From Piscirickettsiaceae bacterium (GTDB taxonomy: Bacteria > Pseudomonadota > Gammaproteobacteria > Nitrosococcales > Methylophagaceae), in contig JAUXFA010000004.1 of the NCBI GenBank assembly GCA_030620285.1, positions 1-14,549 on the forward strand: 14,549 bases of DNA. Reading direction: 5' to 3'. The notes under the pieces were generated by a model that was not told the origin of the DNA, made no database searches, and worked only from the letters and a program-made list of their open reading frames with translations. Positions 9,238-14,549 of this stretch are shown in pieces. The position numbers and the translations under genes were made by a program. Numbering within the stretch: position 1 is the stretch's first letter; every line of letters starts with the position of its first letter.

Positions 9238-9771
9238 CTAATTAATAGCGTTGGTCAGTCTGTTCAGTTTGCCCAAAGCAGAACCATCAATAATGAGATC
9301 GCCTGCTCGAATAATTGCCCCGCCTAACAAGCTTTTATCAATGCTTGTCTTCAAGGTGATATCTCTACCAAGGCGTTTTTTCAACGCCGCTGAGATGTCT
9401 TTTTCTTGTTTTTCTGTCAATTCTAATGCTGTCGTTACATCAGCAATCATCACTTGCTCAGCCTGTTCGCGCAATTCTTCAAAAATCACTCCGATATCCG
9501 CCAGCAATGGTAAGCGATTGTTTTCTGCTAATAATGCTAAAAAGCTTCGAGCATCATCGCTTATCAGCTCGCCCGCAACATCTGCTAATACAGTTATTAC
9601 CTGCTCATCACTTACCGATGGGCTACTAATTACAGACTGCATATCCGGTACGGCTACCGCTTGCGCTAATACCGCAAGCAAGTCAGACCATGTTTTTAAC
9701 TCGCCCTTATCCTTTGCAATAGCAAATACTGCATTTGCATAAGGTCGAGCGATAGTAATTGCTTCAGCCAT
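9238..9771 (-). CDS. atpH: F1 ATP synthase delta subunit
   Basis: This 177-residue protein (same length as E. coli delta) is the OSCP-type subunit that joins the b-subunit stator to the top of the F1 hexamer. The N-terminal helical bundle (about 1-105) begins [20 protein letters not shown], the standard start of the family, and binds the alpha N-terminus. The C-terminal part ends in the conserved [20 protein letters not shown] stretch. A long open frame on the opposite strand (9251-9742) is a shadow of this gene. It starts 14 bases after the atpF stop. Confidence 0.96.
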   Translation of the reverse strand: MAEAITIARPYANAVFAIAKDKGELKTWSDLLAVLAQAVAVPDMQSVISSPSVSDEQVITVLADVAGELISDDARSFLALLAENNRLPLLADIGVIFEELREQAEQVMIADVTTALELTEKQEKDISAALKKRLGRDITLKTSIDKSLLGGAIIRAGDLIIDGSALGKLNRLTNAIN

Positions 9772-9785
9772 TCTCTAATTAACCT

Positions 9786-10256
9786 CTAGATCTGGCCAAC
9801 CAATTCTTCTAACAAATTGGTATGTGCCTTTTCATCAATTTCACGGCCAAGAATTTTTGCCGCACCTGCCATCGCAACACTGCCGACTTGAGTTCGAAGC
9901 TCATCTTTTGCGCGATTAGCTTCTTGTTCAATTTCTGCTTTTGCAGAAGTCAGAATGCGATCGCCTTCAACGCGAGCATTAGCTTTCGACTCATCAACAA
10001 TCTCATTACCACGACGTTGTGCTTGCACAATGATTTCATTGGCTTGCTCTTTCGCTTCATGAATAACTTGTTGAGCACGTTTTTCAGCTAACTCTTGCTC
10101 ATGCTTACCACGCTCAGCGGCGGCAAGACCGTCCGCTATACGCGTACGTCTGTCTTCCATCATAGTTGACAATGGGCCCCATAACACCTTGTTGACAAAC
10201 CAAATCAACAAGACAAAAGAGACTATTTGTCCAAATAACGATACTGAAATATTCAC
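9786..10256 (-). CDS. atpF: Fo ATP synthase b subunit (peripheral stalk)
   Basis: This 156-residue protein, the same length as E. coli b, dimerises to form the peripheral stalk. One N-terminal membrane helix (about residues 5-25, [20 protein letters not shown]) is followed by a long charged Ala/Glu/Lys/Arg-rich coiled coil (about 30-125) and a C-terminal end that binds delta. The start is GTG, with AGGAG eleven bases upstream and no in-frame ATG nearby; [10 protein letters not shown] matches the usual N-terminus. A single atpF gene, without a b' partner, fits the gammaproteobacterial pattern. Confidence 0.96.
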   Translation of the reverse strand: MNISVSLFGQIVSFVLLIWFVNKVLWGPLSTMMEDRRTRIADGLAAAERGKHEQELAEKRAQQVIHEAKEQANEIIVQAQRRGNEIVDESKANARVEGDRILTSAKAEIEQEANRAKDELRTQVGSVAMAGAAKILGREIDEKAHTNLLEELVGQI

Positions 10257-10296
10257 GGCTTTATTTACTCCTGCAAATATACGTTAGTAAAATGTT

Positions 10297-10584
10297 TTAA
10301 ATCGTCGCGATTGCTGCTGCTAGAGCACCAACAAATGGGTTCGCAAACAAGAACCACATAGCAAACGCTAAGATGATGAATGGAAATGATTCCATCAATC
10401 CAGCGAAGATAAACATATTAGTCATTAATTGTGGGCGCATTTCAGGTTGACGTGAAATACCTTCTAATGTTTTCGCACAAATCAAACCCCAGCCAATAGC
10501 TGAACCTAAACCCGCTGCCGCTAAAATCACACCTACACCTACTGCTGTGTAAGAATAAATCATTGCTATCATTTCAGCTGTCAT
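10297..10584 (-). CDS. atpE: Fo ATP synthase c subunit (rotor ring)
   Basis: This 95-residue hairpin protein assembles into the membrane c ring. The first helix is about 13-36 (Gly/Ala rich, GVGVILAAAGLGSAIG), the polar loop has RQP at 45-47, and the second helix is about 54-82. The ion-carrying carboxylate is Glu65 (GLMES), where E. coli has Asp61. The protein is longer than E. coli c (79) at the N-terminus and ends in ANPFVGALAAAIATI. Position 32 is Trp, where sodium-type rings have Gln; Ser66 does follow Glu65. I infer proton coupling, but the helix-packing face differs from enterobacterial c. It has a strong Shine-Dalgarno (AGGA) and ATG, suiting the high copy number of this subunit. Confidence 0.96.
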   Translation of the reverse strand: MTAEMIAMIYSYTAVGVGVILAAAGLGSAIGWGLICAKTLEGISRQPEMRPQLMTNMFIFAGLMESFPFIILAFAMWFLFANPFVGALAAAIATI

Positions 10585-10616
10585 TTTTCTTTCCTCTTTA
10601 GTTTAAATTAATAAAA

Positions 10617-11494
<878 letters not shown>

Positions 11495-11513
11495 CCCAAG
11501 TATTCTTTATGCT

Positions 11514-11897
11514 CTAATCTTTTTTCTTAATCGCTATGCCAAGGCAAGCGACATAAGCCAGTTGCGCCGAACTAAAGCCAATGACTGTTGCCAGCGCATT
11601 AAATTTTATCCAACCTAAACCGACAATCAGCAATAGAGCAACACTAACAAATCGAACCACCGCACCTAGATAAAGAGCGACCTGCTCTGAACCTTGCTTA
11701 ACTTCAGCCGAAGCAACATTCCCCCACAGTAGCGTGGTATAAACTAACGCTATGCCACCACCATAAAGCGTTGATAGTGATGCCCAGCCACCGACTGCAA
11801 AATAAAACCCCAATGCAGCAATCGATATTATTGCTAATTGGATTATTTTTACCGTGTAGGCGCTTTCTCCAACTTCACTTTGTTTCGTTTCGCTCAA
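11514..11897 (-). CDS. atpI: ATP synthase accessory protein AtpI
   Basis: This 127-residue membrane protein is the operon-leading AtpI, thought from work in other bacteria to help assemble the c ring. Four hydrophobic helices are visible (about 19-36, 40-60, 73-97 and 101-122), with GGWASLSTLYGGGIALVYTTLLWG between the first two, typical of the family, and a lysine-rich tail (AIKKKD). The start codon is TTG and overlaps the atpZ stop in TTGA, with AAGG just upstream; this suggests that translation is coupled to atpZ. Length matches E. coli AtpI (126). Confidence 0.9.
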   Translation of the reverse strand: MSETKQSEVGESAYTVKIIQLAIISIAALGFYFAVGGWASLSTLYGGGIALVYTTLLWGNVASAEVKQGSEQVALYLGAVVRFVSVALLLIVGLGWIKFNALATVIGFSSAQLAYVACLGIAIKKKD

Positions 11898-12115
11898 CCG
11901 ACCTTACTCAATAATTGATACGCCCTTATGAGGCCGCCGACAAAACCCAACATGCCAAAGACCATCATAAAAATCGGCTTGGTATCGAAAAAAACATCGG
12001 TTCCAAAACCTAAGACAAAACCCGAGATTACCGAGGCACTCAGTTGAGTCCCAACCCCGATCAAAATCCACAATGCGCCTTGAGAGTTTTCCTTCTTGCC
12101 TTCGGTCGAATTCAA
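11894..12115 (-). CDS. atpZ: AtpZ-like small membrane protein
   Basis: This 73-residue protein has a short polar N-terminus and two membrane helices (about 13-37 and 46-66). The Gly-rich helices, LIGVGTQLSASVISGFVLGFGTD and FGMLGFVGGLIRAYQLL, match the AtpZ/ATPase_gene1 family, whose members pair with AtpI and have been linked to Mg2+/Ca2+ handling and rotor assembly in bacilli. The start is TTG with AGGG eight bases upstream; no in-frame ATG occurs before the upstream stop. It is the first gene after the predicted atp promoter and overlaps atpI by four bases. E. coli lacks this gene, so it is a distinguishing feature. Family call is fairly sure; function here is inferred. Confidence 0.8.
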   Translation of the reverse strand: MNSTEGKKENSQGALWILIGVGTQLSASVISGFVLGFGTDVFFDTKPIFMMVFGMLGFVGGLIRAYQLLSKVG

Positions 12116-12174
12116 ACTATCTACCCTAACTTCAAATGGTCTGGATTTTAACTTTTGCCTAAATCAGGCCAAAT

Positions 12175-12204
12175 ATTATAAAGCTCTACCCGATATTAGG
12201 TCAA
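12175..12204 (-). promoter_or_regulatory. Predicted sigma70-type promoter of the atp operon
   Basis: On the minus strand TTGACC (12199-12204) is followed, after 18 bases (12181-12198), by a perfect TATAAT (12175-12180). Transcription would start near 12168, giving a leader of about 50 bases before the TTG of atpZ. The leader contains a small GCCT/AGGC hairpin. This is the best promoter-like sequence in the 174-base gap upstream of atpZ. Because no terminator is visible after the upstream gene, read-through from parAB is also possible. Confidence 0.75.
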
Positions 12205-12217
12205 TCAAATAATTGAC
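12200..12217. promoter_or_regulatory. Inverted repeat overlapping the atp -35 box (candidate operator)
   Basis: GTCAAT (12200-12205) and ATTGAC (12212-12217) form an exact six-base inverted repeat with a six-base spacer. One arm overlaps five of the six bases of the -35 box of the predicted atp promoter. A dimeric regulator bound here would block or modulate polymerase. The arms are TCAAT..ATTGA, the inverse of the FNR half-site order, so it is not an FNR box. No regulator is identified. Confidence 0.4.
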
Positions 12218-12289
12218 ATCCCTAAACCGAAAGACATCTTTTATACTTTAGCTTGCCGACTGTAACCTCATAAAATATAAGTAATTAAA

Positions 12290-13294
12290 CTACCGCAAAC
12301 TGGGGAGTTGTTTTAATATAAACTCTGGATAAAACTGCAGCAGATATGTTCTGCAAGAGTGCCAAAATGCCGATAACAAGAGCAAGCCCGCGCCAATAAT
12401 GAATGCCGTGATAGCAAACCCTAGGCTAACAATGCCATATTGATCTAACAATAAATCAAAAGCATAAAGCACATAAATAAGCGCTGACACCATCATTGCT
12501 CGACGATCTATTGATATTGAAATAATGGCAATCACAACATATAAAATAGTCACGGCAGTTGCTTGCCACAACCCCACACCATCGTTAAACACTTCTAATA
12601 TCGAAAATATGGGATGTACTATAAGCGGGGCAGCAATAAGATGAAGCCAAAAAGCCACATCTGATCTTCTAGTTTGTCGCAAAGTATCAGACGCATCCCA
12701 ATACATTGCAAAAATAAAAACGGCGATACCTGCAACAAATGTAATTGGAAGCAGCCATTGCCTGACTTCTGGCGCCAAGCCAAATAGTACAAAAATCACA
12801 CCTGCAACAAGAGCTGCTATGCCCGCCGCGACAGTAATAGGCACTTTAAATCGTTGCCAGTGTAACCATGTAGAAAATGCGGCGATAGCACTAGGAATTC
12901 CTCGGCCAAAATCTTCACCAACCCCCACACTCTTAAGGAAAGTGGCTCCTGTCATAAAAACACCCACGACAAAAGCAAGCAACAAAATAATCGATGGCAG
13001 AGACATCCGTCGTTTCCGAGTAAAGTACTCTGCCAATCCCCAAGCTATAGCAGTTTGCATTGCGAATCCAAAAGGCAAGCTAAGCGAAGAACCAATCCAC
13101 GCTATTGAACTCAGCAATAGCAAACAGGCTATTGTCACAAAAATATCATTGAATCCCGTTACCAGACGAAACTGTTCTTCATCTACCGCAGGAGTAGTTC
13201 TTTGCTGTGCAACATGCTCTCGAAAAGCTGCCGCCTGTTGATTACTCATCACACCTGCGGCTACAGCTGAGTCGAGGTCCTCATCGCTATACAT
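12290..13294 (-). CDS. Polytopic membrane protein, DUF2157-like
   Basis: This 334-residue protein has a soluble N-terminal segment (about 1-45, MYSDEDLDSAVAAGVMSNQQ) followed by nine or ten hydrophobic helices between about residues 48 and 312, and a short polar C-terminus. The N-terminal pattern (a short helical segment with GVMSNQQAAAF) followed by many evenly spaced helices resembles the DUF2157/DUF4401 group of bacterial membrane proteins, whose function is unknown. I see no catalytic motif, signal peptide or transporter signature. It starts with ATG 26 bases after the parB stop, with AAGGA somewhat far upstream, and is probably co-transcribed with parAB. It separates parB from the atp operon, an arrangement in which parB usually adjoins atpI directly. 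Confidence 0.8.
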   Translation of the reverse strand: MYSDEDLDSAVAAGVMSNQQAAAFREHVAQQRTTPAVDEEQFRLVTGFNDIFVTIACLLLLSSIAWIGSSLSLPFGFAMQTAIAWGLAEYFTRKRRMSLPSIILLLAFVVGVFMTGATFLKSVGVGEDFGRGIPSAIAAFSTWLHWQRFKVPITVAAGIAALVAGVIFVLFGLAPEVRQWLLPITFVAGIAVFIFAMYWDASDTLRQTRRSDVAFWLHLIAAPLIVHPIFSILEVFNDGVGLWQATAVTILYVVIAIISISIDRRAMMVSALIYVLYAFDLLLDQYGIVSLGFAITAFIIGAGLLLLSAFWHSCRTYLLQFYPEFILKQLPSLR

Positions 13295-13320
13295 TACTAC
13301 ACGTTTCCTTAACTAAACTC

Positions 13321-14178
13321 TTACTTTATATGCCGAATAATATCTTTCAAATCTGCCAAATTTGAATAATCAATAACCAGTTTTCCTTTGCCACTTGCGC
13401 TGTGTTTTACCGTGACCCGATCACCTAGTTTTTCACTGATCTGCTGCGTGATCTGATCAATCTCTGCCAACAGTGAACCTGCTGGGTGTGATTTTTCTTT
13501 CAAAGGTTTTAATAGCCGCCGAATTAATTGCTCGGTTTCACGCACCGACAAACCTTTTTCAACAACATGTTTAGCAGTATCAGATTGAAGCTCACCGTCC
13601 AATGCGAGTAAAGCCCGAGCATGGCCCATTTCAAGATCACAGTTTTCGACTAAACGCTTCACATCTTCATTTAAATTTCTAAGGCGTAATAAATTAGAGA
13701 CTGCGGCGCGAGAACGGCCTACTGCCTCAGCTGCTTCCTGATGGGTCATGGAAAACTCTTCACGCAATCGATGGAGGGCATTGGCTTCTTCCATTGGGTT
13801 GAGATTTTCACGCTGTATATTTTCAATTAATGCCATCGCAATCGCACTACGATCAGATACCTCACGCACCAATGCTGGCATAGTTTCTAGCTCAGCCAAC
13901 TTTGATGCTCGCCAGCGCCGTTCACCAGCAATAATTTCATATCGCCCGCCTCTAATAGGTCGAACAACAATTGGCTGTATTAATCCTTGAACACGAATTG
14001 AATCGGCTAACTCATCTAACGATTCTTGTGACATATCATTTCGAGGTTGATATTTTCCAGGCTGAATAATATCGAGTGGAAAATATTGTAGCGTTTCATC
14101 CAAGCTCTGCTCTTGATGCTCGACATCCGCCAGCAATGCATCCAATCCCCTACCCAATCCTCGTTTTTTGGTCGCCAT
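13321..14178 (-). CDS. parB: Chromosome partitioning protein ParB
   Basis: This 285-residue protein is the CTP-dependent DNA clamp that loads at parS sites and works with ParA to segregate the origin. The N-terminus MATKKRGLGRGLDALL (about 1-16) is the ParA-stimulating peptide. The nuclease-like CTP-binding domain has GERRWR (85-90) and ENIQRENLNP (119-128). A helix-turn-helix (about 144-165, HQEAAEAVGRSRAAVSNLLRL) recognises parS, and the C-terminal 60 residues dimerise and bind DNA non-specifically. It lies 12 bases downstream of parA. No full parS (TGTTTCACGTGAAACA) occurs in the window; only an eight-base half-site is present within parB itself. Confidence 0.96.
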   Translation of the reverse strand: MATKKRGLGRGLDALLADVEHQEQSLDETLQYFPLDIIQPGKYQPRNDMSQESLDELADSIRVQGLIQPIVVRPIRGGRYEIIAGERRWRASKLAELETMPALVREVSDRSAIAMALIENIQRENLNPMEEANALHRLREEFSMTHQEAAEAVGRSRAAVSNLLRLRNLNEDVKRLVENCDLEMGHARALLALDGELQSDTAKHVVEKGLSVRETEQLIRRLLKPLKEKSHPAGSLLAEIDQITQQISEKLGDRVTVKHSASGKGKLVIDYSNLADLKDIIRHIK

Positions 14179-14190
14179 TTGTTTACCTGT

Positions 14191-14549
14191 TTAGTTATTT
14201 TTCTCACGACGTAAAAATTCACTTGCTAACGCCAAATATGCTATTGAACCACGTGATGCTCGATCATACTTTACCACCGGCACGCCGTGACTGGGTGCCT
14301 CGGCCAAACGTACATTCCTCGGAATAATAGAGTGAAATACTTTTTTCTCAAAATGAGTAATAAGCTGACGAGAGACTTGGTTAGCCAAATTATTACGTGC
14401 ATCAAACATGGTACGAAGTAGCCCTGAAATTTCTAATGCTGGGTTAGCACGTTGCTTAATCCGCTCTATCGTTTTTAATAAAGAAGATAATCCTTCCAAA
14501 GCATAATATTCACATTGAATAGGGATAATAACCCCTTTTGATGCCACCA
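14191..14549 (-). CDS. parA: Chromosome partitioning ATPase ParA (3' part, truncated by window edge)
   Basis: These are the last 118-119 codons of a ParA/Soj-type Walker ATPase that binds DNA non-specifically and is released by ParB; full-length relatives are about 255-265 residues. The visible part has VIIPIQCEYYALEGLSSLL, the conserved RTMFDARNNLANQV stretch (ParA family LLTMFDxRTNLS) and IPRNVRLAEAPSHGVPVVKYD. The Walker A motif lies beyond the window edge. The GTG at 14547 lies within the conserved VASKGVIIPI motif, so it is an internal Val and not the start. No frameshift is seen. Confidence 0.95.
   Translation of the reverse strand, partial: VASKGVIIPIQCEYYALEGLSSLLKTIERIKQRANPALEISGLLRTMFDARNNLANQVSRQLITHFEKKVFHSIIPRNVRLAEAPSHGVPVVKYDRASRGSIAYLALASEFLRREKNN

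Noticed and set aside
9251..9742. 163-codon open frame on the plus strand opposite atpH
   Set aside because: It is a shadow of atpH, with no Shine-Dalgarno, low complexity and no recognisable family.
10297..10584. Sodium-coupled c ring
   Set aside because: Glu65 and Ser66 are present, but the required Gln at position 32 is Trp and the Tyr/Thr of the second helix are absent, so proton coupling is more likely.
12200..12217. FNR/Anr binding site at the atp promoter
   Set aside because: The arms read TCAAT..ATTGA with a six-base spacer; FNR needs TTGAT, four bases, ATCAA.
12213..12247. Plus-strand promoter (TTGACA with TATACT)
   Set aside because: The spacing is 23 bases, too long for sigma70, and there is no plus-strand gene downstream. 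The TTGACA is explained by the inverted repeat.
13535..13542. Possible parS site within parB (GTTTCACG)
   Set aside because: Only one half of the 16-base palindrome is present; the other half does not match. It is within the chance level for an eight-base word.
14547..14549. GTG start for a 118-residue ParA
   Set aside because: It falls within the conserved VASKGVIIPI motif of ParA; the gene simply continues past the window edge.

Overview
The window looks like a chromosomal segment of a moderately AT-rich gammaproteobacterium. The F1 subunits align almost colinearly with the E. coli enzyme (beta, alpha, b and delta differ in length by 0 to 2 residues). The gene order parA-parB-(atp operon)-glmU is the conserved arrangement near the replication origin of many Gammaproteobacteria. 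I cannot name a genus. The c subunit is clearly not of the enterobacterial type, which points away from Enterobacterales.

Layout. (1) Positions 1-2385, plus strand: a heat-shock-type promoter, a CbpA/DnaJ-like co-chaperone and a DegQ/DegP-like periplasmic serine protease, apparently co-transcribed. (2) Positions 2386-2917: a gene-free island packed with palindromes. It holds two facing REP-like elements, a roughly 130-base imperfect palindrome, an interrupted inverted repeat, and two flanking hairpins that share a ten-base core in opposite orientation. (3) Positions 2918-4819, minus strand: an unrecognised four-helix membrane protein downstream of glmU (UDP-GlcNAc synthesis). (4) Positions 4872-12204, minus strand: the complete F1Fo ATP synthase operon, read atpZ-atpI-atpB-atpE-atpF-atpH-atpA-atpG-atpD-atpC. 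It has a visible sigma70-type promoter before atpZ and an intrinsic terminator after atpC. (5) Positions 12290-14549, minus strand: a polytopic DUF2157-like membrane protein, parB and the 3' part of parA, whose 5' part lies outside the window.

How the genes fit together. ParA and ParB segregate the chromosome origin. The atp operon encodes the proton-driven ATP synthase plus two assembly/ion accessory proteins, AtpI and AtpZ. GlmU supplies UDP-GlcNAc for peptidoglycan and LPS. The chaperone-protease pair handles misfolded protein in the cytoplasm and envelope.

Most of the window is ordinary core genome. I found no convincing undescribed multi-gene system. The parts worth a second look are the palindromic island, the two unrecognised membrane proteins, the inverted repeat over the atp promoter, the run of non-ATG starts at the head of the atp operon, and the unusual c subunit.
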